A DNA stretch of 11,519 bases from Fibrobacter sp. GTDB lineage: Bacteria > Fibrobacterota > Fibrobacteria > Fibrobacterales > Fibrobacteraceae. The stretch is taken from assembly GCA_016295375.1 (NCBI GenBank), contig JAEDLI010000075.1:1-11519 (forward strand). The letters are read 5' to 3'. Of the stretch, positions 6,021 to 11,519 are shown piece by piece. Under the pieces are notes generated by a model. That model worked only from the letters and a program-made list of their open reading frames with translations, had not been told where the DNA came from and did no database searches. The translations under genes and the position numbers were made by a program. The number at the start of each line of letters is the position of its first letter. Within the stretch, counting starts at the first letter, position 1.

Positions 6021-7228
6021 TGAACTCATCAATCATCAATCCAAATTACGACTTGCTTCCGGGCAGCTACCTCTTTTCCACCATCGCCAAAAAGATTGCC
6101 GAATACCAGGGCCAAAAGCCCGATGCCGACATCATCCGCCTGGGTATCGGCGACGTGACCACGCCGCTTGTCCCTGAAGTTATCAAGGCCATGCACAAGG
6201 CTGTTGACGAGATGGCGGAGAAGGGAACTTTTCGCGGGTACGGGCCCGAGCAGGGCTACGACTTTTTGCGGCAGGCCATTGTGGCGGGGGAGTACACCTC
6301 CCGCGGGATCGAGATGGATCCGGAGGATATCTTTGTCAGCGACGGTTCCAAGTGCGATGTGGCGAACATTCAGGAACTTTTTACAGAAAATGTAAAGATT
6401 GCCATTCCGGACCCCGTCTATCCGGTGTATCTGGACTCCAACGTGATGGCCGGGCGCGCGGGCGTGTTGCAAAATGACGGACATTTTTCTAAGGTCACCT
6501 ACCTGGCGTCCACCGCCGAGAACAACTTCCAGCCGGACCTGCCCAAGAATCCGGTGCAGATGATTTACCTCTGCAGCCCGAACAACCCCACGGGCACGGT
6601 GCTCAGTCGCGAGACGCTCCAGAAGTTCGTGGATTACGCCAACGAGAAAGGGGCGATAATACTCTTTGACGGGGCGTATAACTGCTACATCCAGGACGAG
6701 TCGCTGCCCCATTCCATTTTCGAGATTCCGGGGGCCCGCACCTGCGCCATCGAGTTCCGCAGTTTCAGTAAGACGGCGGGCTTTACCGGCGTGCGCTGCG
6801 CCTACACGGTGATCCCTCACGAACTTTCGAAACTCCATTCCATGTGGAACCGCCGCCAGTGCACCAAGTTCAACGGCGTGAGCTACGTGACCCAGCGTGC
6901 CGCCGAGGCCATCTACGGCCCGGTCGGCTGGCGGGAGACCAAAGAAGTCATTGCGGGTTACATGCGCACGGCTGGGGTTATCCGCAAGGAACTGACCGAG
7001 GCTGGCTATACCGTGTTCGGCGGCGAGCATGCTCCCTACATCTGGTGGAAAATTGAAGGCGGTGAAAAGTCCTTCGACTTCTTCGACCGCCTGCTTGCCA
7101 CCTGCGAAGTGGTGGGTACACCCGGTAGCGGATTTGGCCCCTGCGGCGAAGGGTATTTCCGCCTGACCGCCTTCGGTGACTACGAACGCACCTGCGAGGC
7201 CCTGAAGAGAATTAGAGAGAAACTATAA
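6020..7228 (+). CDS. dapL: LL-diaminopimelate aminotransferase
   Basis: PLP-dependent, class I/II aminotransferase fold. It converts tetrahydrodipicolinate to LL-diaminopimelate in one step with glutamate as amino donor, bypassing DapD/DapC/DapE. 402 aa, close to the family norm of about 410. Seen: substrate-end motif NPNYDLLPGSYLF (7-19), RGYGPEQGYDFLR (72-84), CSPNNPTGTVLS (185-196), the PLP lysine Lys251 in RSFSKTAGFTGVRC, and FGPCGEGYFRLTAFG (372-386). Its product is the DapF substrate, and the one-base overlap with dapF supports a shared transcript; GAGGGA in the dapF tail can serve as SD. A perfect TTTACA-N5-TGTAAA dyad lies inside the gene at codons 121-126. The gene ends in AGA-rich codons that grade into the heptamer array downstream. 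Confidence 0.95.
   Translation: MNSSIINPNYDLLPGSYLFSTIAKKIAEYQGQKPDADIIRLGIGDVTTPLVPEVIKAMHKAVDEMAEKGTFRGYGPEQGYDFLRQAIVAGEYTSRGIEMDPEDIFVSDGSKCDVANIQELFTENVKIAIPDPVYPVYLDSNVMAGRAGVLQNDGHFSKVTYLASTAENNFQPDLPKNPVQMIYLCSPNNPTGTVLSRETLQKFVDYANEKGAIILFDGAYNCYIQDESLPHSIFEIPGARTCAIEFRSFSKTAGFTGVRCAYTVIPHELSKLHSMWNRRQCTKFNGVSYVTQRAAEAIYGPVGWRETKEVIAGYMRTAGVIRKELTEAGYTVFGGEHAPYIWWKIEGGEKSFDFFDRLLATCEVVGTPGSGFGPCGEGYFRLTAFGDYERTCEALKRIREKL
6380..6396 (+). promoter_or_regulatory. Intragenic activator dyad in dapL (perfect)
   Basis: TTTACA-GAAAA-TGTAAA, the same perfect 6+5+6 dyad as before dapF, encoded across FTENVK. No -24/-12 element with correct spacing is seen about 110 bp downstream. It may act at a distance, be an accessory site, or be chance; ACA and GTA are unusual codons beside the ACC/GTG preference of this gene. 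Confidence 0.4.
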
Positions 7229-7236
7229 GGAGAGAT

Positions 7237-7374
7237 TAGAGACTAGGATCTAGAGACTAGAGATTAAATCCTAATTCCTAACCCTAGCCCCTAAATCCTA
7301 GCCCCTAAATCCTAATTCCTAACCCTAGCCCCTAAATCCTAGCCCCTAAATCCTAACCCCTAGATCCTAATTGC
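7237..7374. repeat. Heptamer minisatellite between dapL and the regulator gene
   Basis: Twenty tandem units of a TA(A/G)NNCC-like heptamer with two 6-mers: four TAGAGAC/TAGGATC-type units, then a 41-bp higher-order block (TAAATCC TAATTCC TAACCC, TAGCCCC TAAATCC TAGCCCC) present twice without mismatch (7266-7306 and 7307-7347, one base off heptad phase), then four degenerate units. It stops six bases before the next ATG. The minus strand reads as TTTAGGG-like G-runs, resembling telomere repeats. There are no unique spacers, so it is not a CRISPR. Confidence 0.9.
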
Positions 7375-7380
7375 TATCTT

Positions 7381-8904
7381 ATGTCCATGCCACTTCCCAT
7401 CGGTTCCGAAATTTCGGTTATTCAAAAAATCAGCGTCGCCATCATCCACGAGCGCAACGTGGAAAAGCTGCTGGAAAACGTGCTCGGTATTCTTGAATCC
7501 GAACTGGGCATGTTGCGGGGCACTTTCGCGCTCCTCTTTGGCGATACCCTCAAGATCGAGGCGTCCCGGGGGCTCGATGAATCCGAAAAACAGCGTGGAT
7601 TGTACCGGATGGGCGAGGGCATTACGGGCCATGTAGCGGAGCGGGGCATCAGTCACGTGATTCCCGACCTGCGCAAGGATTCCCGCTTCTTGAACCGCAC
7701 GGGGAGCCGTCATTACGAAAACCAGGTGGCCTTCATCTGCGTGCCTCTGATTCACGACGGACAGGTCATCGGCACCCTTTCCATTGACCGCCCTGTGGAT
7801 GGTGCTACGGACTTGGACCGCGACGTGGCCCTGCTGGAAATCATCGCCAACATCACGGGCGACGCCGCCAACGAATGTATCGAGCTGCACAACGAACACG
7901 AAGCCATGCTGGAAGAAAACCGCAAGCTCCGCGACATGCTTTCCAATAATCCGGGCGACCTGGTGGGTAACTGCCGGGAAATGCAGCAGATTTACGAACA
8001 GGTACGCCAGGTAGCTCCCAGCGACGCTACGGTCTTGATCCGTGGCGGAAGCGGAACGGGTAAGGAAATGATAGCCCGTGCTATTGTGAATTTGTCTGCA
8101 AGAAAGGACAAGCCTTTTATTACCCTGAACTGTGCGGCCCTCCCGGAAAACCTGGTGGAAAGTGAATTGTTCGGTCACGAGAAGGGTGCCTTTACGGGAG
8201 CGGTGAACCGCCGTATCGGCCGCGCCGAGGCGGCAAACGGAGGCACGCTCTTTTTGGACGAAATCGGTGACCTTACCATGCAGACCCAGGTGAAACTTTT
8301 GCGGTTCTTGCAGGAGCGCACCTTCAGTAGGGTAGGCAGCAACGAGGAACTCCATTCGGACGTTCGTTTTTTGGCGGCCACCAGCCGTAACTTGGAAGAA
8401 CTCATCGCCCAAGGCAAGTTCCGCGAAGACCTTTTCTACCGCTTGAATATTTTCCCGATTTCCATGCCCGACCTGGCTAAGCGCAAGTCCGACATCATCT
8501 TGCTTGCGGAGCATTTCATCGAGAAGATGAACCTGCGCTACGCGAAGAAGGTGGTGCGTCTTTCGACGACGGCCATCAACCTGCTCATGAGCTACCACTG
8601 GCCGGGCAACGTCCGCGAACTGGAAAACTGCATGGAACGGGCGGTGCTTACAGCAAGCGACGACTGTATTCACAGTTATAACTTGCCGCCATCGTTGCAG
8701 ACCAGCCTCAGCACGGGTCAGTCGGGTGCCGCCAGCACGAAAATCGCCCCTCTCGACGTGATGCTGAACAACTACGAACGTGAAATCATCACGGAGGCCA
8801 TCAAGCGTAACGAGGGAAACATTTCGGCTGCCGGTCGCGACCTGGGCGTGTCCCCCCGCATGATGAACTACCGCATGAACAAGCTGGGCGTCAAGTCTAA
8901 GTAG
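7381..8904 (+). CDS. Sigma-54-dependent transcriptional activator (GAF-AAA+-Fis, NifA-like layout)
   Basis: Enhancer-binding protein that uses ATP hydrolysis to open RpoN promoters. 507 aa. The N-terminal GAF sensor (about 20-170) suggests small-molecule rather than phospho-relay control, since no receiver domain is present. The AAA+ domain (about 194-425) has Walker A GGSGTGKE (222-229), the sigma-54 contact loop GAFTGA (269-274), Walker B GGTLFLDEIGDL (288-298 region) and FREDLFYRLNIFPI. The C-terminal Fis-type HTH is about 463-507 (ISAAGRDLGVSPRMMNYRMN). Walker A has Gly where most relatives have Glu (GESGTGKE). ATG 7381, with an alternative ATG at 7387; neither has an SD, and the heptamer array ends just upstream. 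It is probably read through from dapFL. It is a good candidate to bind the TTTACA-N5-TGTAAA dyads, but this is not shown. Confidence 0.93.
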   Translation: MSMPLPIGSEISVIQKISVAIIHERNVEKLLENVLGILESELGMLRGTFALLFGDTLKIEASRGLDESEKQRGLYRMGEGITGHVAERGISHVIPDLRKDSRFLNRTGSRHYENQVAFICVPLIHDGQVIGTLSIDRPVDGATDLDRDVALLEIIANITGDAANECIELHNEHEAMLEENRKLRDMLSNNPGDLVGNCREMQQIYEQVRQVAPSDATVLIRGGSGTGKEMIARAIVNLSARKDKPFITLNCAALPENLVESELFGHEKGAFTGAVNRRIGRAEAANGGTLFLDEIGDLTMQTQVKLLRFLQERTFSRVGSNEELHSDVRFLAATSRNLEELIAQGKFREDLFYRLNIFPISMPDLAKRKSDIILLAEHFIEKMNLRYAKKVVRLSTTAINLLMSYHWPGNVRELENCMERAVLTASDDCIHSYNLPPSLQTSLSTGQSGAASTKIAPLDVMLNNYEREIITEAIKRNEGNISAAGRDLGVSPRMMNYRMNKLGVKSK

Positions 8905-8941
8905 GACTGATTCTTGCTTTGTCATGTAGTGGAGCAAAAAC

Positions 8942-8992
8942 TTCACAATAAGGGCGCTGCTTAGGCGGCGCCCTTCAATCTTGAATTGTGAA
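8942..8992 (+). terminator. Nested hairpin after the regulator gene, likely terminator
   Basis: An 11-bp stem (8950-8960 with 8965-8975, one U-G pair) closes a TTAG tetraloop with core GGGCGC/GCGCCC. It is enclosed by a second inverted repeat, TTCACAAT (8942-8949) with ATTGTGAA (8985-8992). There is no strong U-run on the plus strand, so termination may be imperfect. It separates the regulator from the xylanase gene. Confidence 0.6.
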
Positions 8993-9044
8993 AAACCTGC
9001 GGGGGCTTGGGCCTACGGATTCCTGAAAAGTGAATAGAATTTAT

Positions 9045-9050
9045 TATATT
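9045..9050 (+). promoter_or_regulatory. Putative -10 box of the xylanase gene
   Basis: TATATT in an AT-rich stretch 23 bp before the ATG, after the hairpin, with SD GTGAGGAA at about 9060-9067. No convincing -35 is visible at 17 bp. The box resembles those before the right-edge gene. Confidence 0.35.
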
Positions 9051-9073
9051 GCTAAAAAAGTGAGGAACGGCTT

Positions 9074-10717
9074 ATGTTTAAAGTTTTTAGGAATGTTGGA
9101 ATTGGGGTTTGTGCCCTGTCGGCTTTTGCCCTGGCCCAGAACGTGCTGGACAACGGCGACCTAGCCTACGGCGACGGTGGCTGGTATATCTGGAACAATC
9201 CCGATGGCCCTGCCAAGTACGAGGGTAAGCTGGGCGAGAAAGGCCTTGGCGTAGATGGCAGCGAAGGCGTGAAGGTCACGGTGACCGAGCTTCCGAACCC
9301 CAGTTGGGGCCTGCAGTTGCAGCCGCCCAAGTGGCTTGCCGATTCTACCTACTACACCCTCACCTTCAAGGCCAAGGGCAACATGCCCATCAACGCCATT
9401 GTGCAGGGCGGCCCTCCGGACTACCGCCAAAAGGAAAGCGCCTCTTTCTTGCTCACCAACGAATGGAAAACCTACTCCATGGTTTTCCTCGCCGACCAGA
9501 AAGGCTACGGTCTGAACAACGTCACTTTCCATGTGGGCCTTGCCAAGGGTTGGATGCAGATGGACGACGTGACCATCGAGAAGGTGGAAGGCCTTGATGA
9601 CATGAGCTGGTACAACGGTTCTGCCGCCCGTATCGACAGCCTCCGCAAAAAAGACTTTACCCTCAAGGCGGCTCCCGGTGCCCAGGTAAAGGTGGAACTC
9701 ATGCGTCATGCATTCCCCTTCGGTACGGCACTTGCGTTGAATGCCAGCAAGGACAGTATTGAGACCTGGTACCGTAAGACCGCCAACAAGTATTTCTGGT
9801 ACGGCGTTCCCGAGAACCAGTTCAAGTGGCCGGAATACGAGCCCAAGAAAGGGAAGATCCGCCGCGACGAATTCAAGCAGTACCTGGACTACGTGGACGC
9901 CTACAAGTGGGGCTTCCGCGCCCACACGCTTATCTGGGGACATCAGGGTTACGGCTATGACAAGCACTTTGGCAACCAGGGCAGCTGCAAGGAAATTGCG
10001 GGCAAGATCAAGGACCGCATCACCCGCGACGTTTCGGAATACAAGGGCCGCATCAAGGAATACGACGTGTGGAACGAGGCTTTCCACGAACCCTACATCT
10101 TTAACAAGTGCGGCTGGGACCTGCTGGATAGCGCACATGTGTGGGCCCACCGTGCCGACCCCGATGCTAGACTGTTTATCAACGAATACAACGTGGTGTC
10201 CGCCGGCGAAACGGAACGCTTCTACGATTTGGTCAAGGGAATGCTGGACCGGAAAGTCCCTGTGCACGGTATCGGCGTGCAGTGCCACTTTGGCGACCGT
10301 CAGCTGAATCCGGCCTTTATCAAGGCCCGCCTGGACAGGCTCGGTTCTCTGGGGCTCCCCATCAAGATTACGGAGCTGGACTTTGGCGACTGGCAGAAAG
10401 GCATGTATTTTGGCGAAGAGGAACAGGCCAAGCGCTATGAGATGATTCTGCGCATTGCCTTTAGCCACCCGGCGGTAGAAGGTATTCTGCTGTGGGGCTT
10501 CTGGGATGGCCGCCACTGGGTCAAGAACGGCGGTATCGTGGCCATGGACGGTCGCGAAAAGCCTGCCGGCAAGCTGATTTACGACCTGTGGCACAAGGTA
10601 TGGACCACCAACGGGACCTTTACGGCTGACGCTGATGGCAACGTGAAGTTCCGCGGTTACCCCGGCAAGTACAAGGTGACGGTCAACGGCAAGAGCGAAA
10701 TGGTGGAACTTAAGTGA
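9074..10717 (+). CDS. Secreted GH10 endo-1,4-beta-xylanase with N-terminal carbohydrate-binding-like domain
   Basis: Cleaves the xylan backbone with retention. 547 aa. Signal peptide: KVFRN, hydrophobic core, cleavage near AFALA|QN (about 21/22). Residues about 24-172 form a beta-rich, CBM4/9/22-like module (NVLDNGDLAYGDGGWYIW, MDDVTIEKVEG). The GH10 barrel runs about 180-515, with acid/base Glu335 in YDVWNEAFHEP, nucleophile Glu434 in KITELDFGDW, and GILLWGFWDGRHW. The opening KVELMRHAFPFGTAL resembles plant-type GH10 enzymes. The usual HTLxWH loop reads HTLIWGHQ, so the loop holding the -1 subsite Trp-His is altered. A short C-terminal beta tail (about 513-547, NVKFRGYPGKYKVTVNGK) follows. 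It stands alone, with its own SD and candidate promoter. Exact specificity is not deducible. Confidence 0.93.
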   Translation: MFKVFRNVGIGVCALSAFALAQNVLDNGDLAYGDGGWYIWNNPDGPAKYEGKLGEKGLGVDGSEGVKVTVTELPNPSWGLQLQPPKWLADSTYYTLTFKAKGNMPINAIVQGGPPDYRQKESASFLLTNEWKTYSMVFLADQKGYGLNNVTFHVGLAKGWMQMDDVTIEKVEGLDDMSWYNGSAARIDSLRKKDFTLKAAPGAQVKVELMRHAFPFGTALALNASKDSIETWYRKTANKYFWYGVPENQFKWPEYEPKKGKIRRDEFKQYLDYVDAYKWGFRAHTLIWGHQGYGYDKHFGNQGSCKEIAGKIKDRITRDVSEYKGRIKEYDVWNEAFHEPYIFNKCGWDLLDSAHVWAHRADPDARLFINEYNVVSAGETERFYDLVKGMLDRKVPVHGIGVQCHFGDRQLNPAFIKARLDRLGSLGLPIKITELDFGDWQKGMYFGEEEQAKRYEMILRIAFSHPAVEGILLWGFWDGRHWVKNGGIVAMDGREKPAGKLIYDLWHKVWTTNGTFTADADGNVKFRGYPGKYKVTVNGKSEMVELK

Positions 10718-10725
10718 CACTGTGT

Positions 10726-10768
10726 GTCATCCTGAGCGGAGTCACGAAGTGACGAAGTCGAAGGATCT
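10726..10768. repeat. Dispersed TCATCCTGAGCG...CGAAGGATC repeat
   Basis: The ends ATCCT (10729-10733) and AGGAT (10762-10766) are complementary and enclose GTCAC-GAA-GTGAC (10741-10753). Similar elements are scattered in many bacterial genomes and translate to the tell-tale peptide CHPERS...SKDL. The repeat begins nine bases after the xylanase stop, and its AAGGA serves as a plausible SD for the next gene. Confidence 0.8.
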
Positions 10769-10772
10769 AACT

Positions 10773-10964
10773 ATGAAACAGAAACTTCCCGGAATCATTT
10801 TCCTGTTGGCCATGCCATGTTCTGTGCTGCTCTTTGTGCAGGTGGAAAAATGGAGCGGCTCCGAAATGGTGGCGCTTCTTTCGGCGGTGCTGTTTTACGT
10901 GTTGGTAGCCGTGGTTCTCGGGTTTGTTTTTGGCAGGGGAGGCAAGGATGTCGATAGAAGATAG
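10773..10964 (+). CDS. Small two-helix membrane protein, unknown function
   Basis: 63 aa with two predicted transmembrane helices, about residues 5-24 (LPGIIFLLAMPCSVLLFVQV) and 31-54 (EMVALLSAVLFYVLVAVVLG and on), and a basic C-terminus (GRGGKDVDRR). I do not recognise a family. The ATG at 10773 is chosen over an in-frame GTG at 10722: the 17 extra residues come entirely from the upstream dispersed repeat, and AAGGA lies seven bases before this ATG. It overlaps the SUI1-like gene by 17 bp, so the two are probably cotranslated. It could be an accessory membrane protein or a lineage-specific small protein. Confidence 0.65.
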   Translation: MKQKLPGIIFLLAMPCSVLLFVQVEKWSGSEMVALLSAVLFYVLVAVVLGFVFGRGGKDVDRR

Positions 10965-11274
10965 GTCCACGCTGGTCTTTGCAAGCGGTATCGGCCGCGT
11001 CAAGGAAGAAAAGCCCAAGGCCGAGCGCCCCCAGGGTGACGGCGTGGTGCGTATCCAGCTCAAGCGGCTGGGTGGCGGCAAGATGGCAAGCGTCGTGACC
11101 GGCATCCCCCTGGACGAAGACGCCCTGAAGGAACTGGCCCGCACCCTCAAGCAGAAATGCGGGGTAGGCGGCTCGGTGAAGGACTTCAACATCGAAATCC
11201 AGGGCGACAAGCGCAATATTCTGAAAGCCGAACTGGAAAAGAAGGGCTATACCGTGAAGCTCGCCGGCGGGTAG
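10948..11274 (+). CDS. SUI1/eIF1-like protein (YciH family)
   Basis: 108 aa. The C-terminal half is a SUI1 domain: GVVRIQLKRLGGGKMASVVTG (about 32-52), LARTLKQKCGVGGSVKD (about 63-79), then NIEIQGDKRNILKAELEKKGYTVK (81-104). In archaea and eukaryotes this fold inspects start-codon choice on the small ribosomal subunit. Bacterial YciH proteins are thought to affect translation initiation, often in stress, but their role is less settled. ATG 10948 has a strong SD, AGGGGAGG, five bases upstream; an in-frame TTG at 10924 would add eight unconserved residues. The first 17 bp overlap the membrane-protein gene. The N-terminal about 30 residues are charged and probably flexible. Confidence 0.88.
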   Translation: MSIEDRSTLVFASGIGRVKEEKPKAERPQGDGVVRIQLKRLGGGKMASVVTGIPLDEDALKELARTLKQKCGVGGSVKDFNIEIQGDKRNILKAELEKKGYTVKLAGG

Positions 11275-11329
11275 ATTGGCGATTTAGCCCGACGAAAAAT
11301 CTGTTTTCAACAAATTTTTGGATTGATAT

Positions 11330-11352
11330 AACGCGACATTATCTGTCGCGTT
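11330..11352. other. 9-bp inverted repeat (terminator or operator)
   Basis: AACGCGACA (11330-11338), five-base spacer, TGTCGCGTT (11344-11352): perfect arms. It lies after the SUI1-like gene and eight bases before a TATATT box. The short T-run behind it (TTTCTG) is weak for an intrinsic terminator, so it could equally be an operator for the downstream gene. Confidence 0.55.
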
Positions 11353-11359
11353 TCTGTGC

Positions 11360-11365
11360 TATATT
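11360..11365 (+). promoter_or_regulatory. Putative -10 box of the right-edge gene
   Basis: CTATATT sits 91 bp before the ATG at 11457, and a second CTATATT lies at 11422-11428. No clear -35 is visible for either, so which one is used cannot be decided. Confidence 0.3.
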
Positions 11366-11456
11366 CTTAGAAGGTGTAAAGTGGACCATGCAGGAGTTTA
11401 ATAAGAGGGTAGCATAAGCTACTATATTCATTGCGCAACCCCAAAAAGGTAAAACA

Positions 11457-11519
11457 ATGGCAAAAGTCAACAAGCCGAGTATCGCGACCGACACAAGCTT
11501 GCTTGTGGTCGGGCATGAT
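11457..11519 (+). CDS. Unidentified protein, N-terminal 21 codons only
   Basis: Open from ATG 11457 to the window edge, starting MAKVNKPSIATDTSLLVVGHD. AAAAAGG lies eight bases upstream as SD. The stretch TSLLVVGHD could be the first beta strand of a Rossmann-type or receiver-like fold, but 21 residues are too few to name a family. Confidence 0.55.
   Translation, partial: MAKVNKPSIATDTSLLVVGHD

Noticed and set aside
6440..6475. Sigma-54 promoter downstream of the intragenic dapL dyad
   Set aside because: TTGCA occurs at 6467-6471, but no GG lies at the required 12-bp distance.
7237..7374. CRISPR-like array
   Set aside because: The units are contiguous heptamers with no unique spacers and no cas genes nearby.
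8903..8918. Possible sigma-54 element (AGGACT-N5-TTGCT) upstream of the xylanase
   Set aside because: Spacing is right but only GG and TTGC match, it overlaps the activator stop codon, and the strong hairpin at 8942-8992 would lie in the transcript.
7360..8946. Minus-strand 528-codon open frame opposite the sigma-54 activator
   Set aside because: Antisense shadow of a GC-rich gene with clear AAA+ and HTH motifs on the plus strand.
9161..10720. Minus-strand 519-codon open frame opposite the xylanase
   Set aside because: Antisense shadow; the plus frame has signal peptide and both catalytic glutamates.
10924..10947. TTG start extending the SUI1-like protein by eight residues
   Set aside because: The ATG at 10948 has a strong SD at proper spacing, and the extension is unconserved-looking.
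11388..11417. Nine-codon ORF (MQEFNKRVA) before the right-edge gene
   Set aside because: No clear SD, no attenuator-like arrangement, too short to support.

Overview
The window looks like a chromosomal segment of a Fibrobacter-type bacterium (Fibrobacterota, rumen or gut cellulolytic lineage). This is inferred from the mix of housekeeping genes with a secreted GH10 xylanase, use of the DapL (LL-diaminopimelate aminotransferase) route, moderately GC-rich genes separated by AT-rich spacers, TATATT-type -10 boxes, and intergenic hairpin repeats of the TCATCC...GGAT type. No 16S or other phylogenetic marker is present, so the assignment is tentative.

Layout. On the minus strand, carA (carbamoyl-phosphate synthase small subunit) overlaps pyrG (CTP synthase, cut by the left edge) by 8 bp, forming a pyrimidine/glutamine unit. 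A 599-bp divergent spacer (2760-3358) holds a structured carA-side leader with a terminator-like hairpin, two tandem dyads, and an excellent sigma-54 (-24/-12) promoter for purF. purF (3359-4744, plus strand) is followed by a repeat-rich spacer, then by three dyads and a second sigma-54-type promoter that abuts dapF. dapF and dapL overlap by one base (TAATG). Next come a 20-unit heptamer minisatellite and a GAF-AAA+-Fis sigma-54 activator gene. A hairpin separates this from a secreted GH10 xylanase, a dispersed repeat, a 63-aa two-helix membrane protein, a SUI1/YciH-like protein, and the first 21 codons of an unrecognised gene at the right edge.

How they fit together. PyrG, CarA and PurF are all glutamine amidotransferases, and DapL takes its amino group from glutamate, so the first two thirds of the window concern nitrogen-consuming biosynthesis. 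The main observation is that purF and dapF share the same promoter architecture. Each has a sigma-54 -24/-12 element preceded by a tandem pair of 17-bp dyads with consensus TTTACA-N5-TGTAAA. The dyads are centred at about -110/-140 (purF) and -111/-142 (dapF), the geometry of the NtrC enhancer at E. coli glnAp2 but with a different arm sequence. A sigma-54 enhancer-binding protein is encoded directly behind dapFL, and a further perfect dyad lies inside dapL. I infer a local sigma-54 circuit coupling purine and diaminopimelate synthesis, with the activator possibly autoregulated through the dapFL transcript. That this activator is the protein that binds the dyads is a hypothesis.
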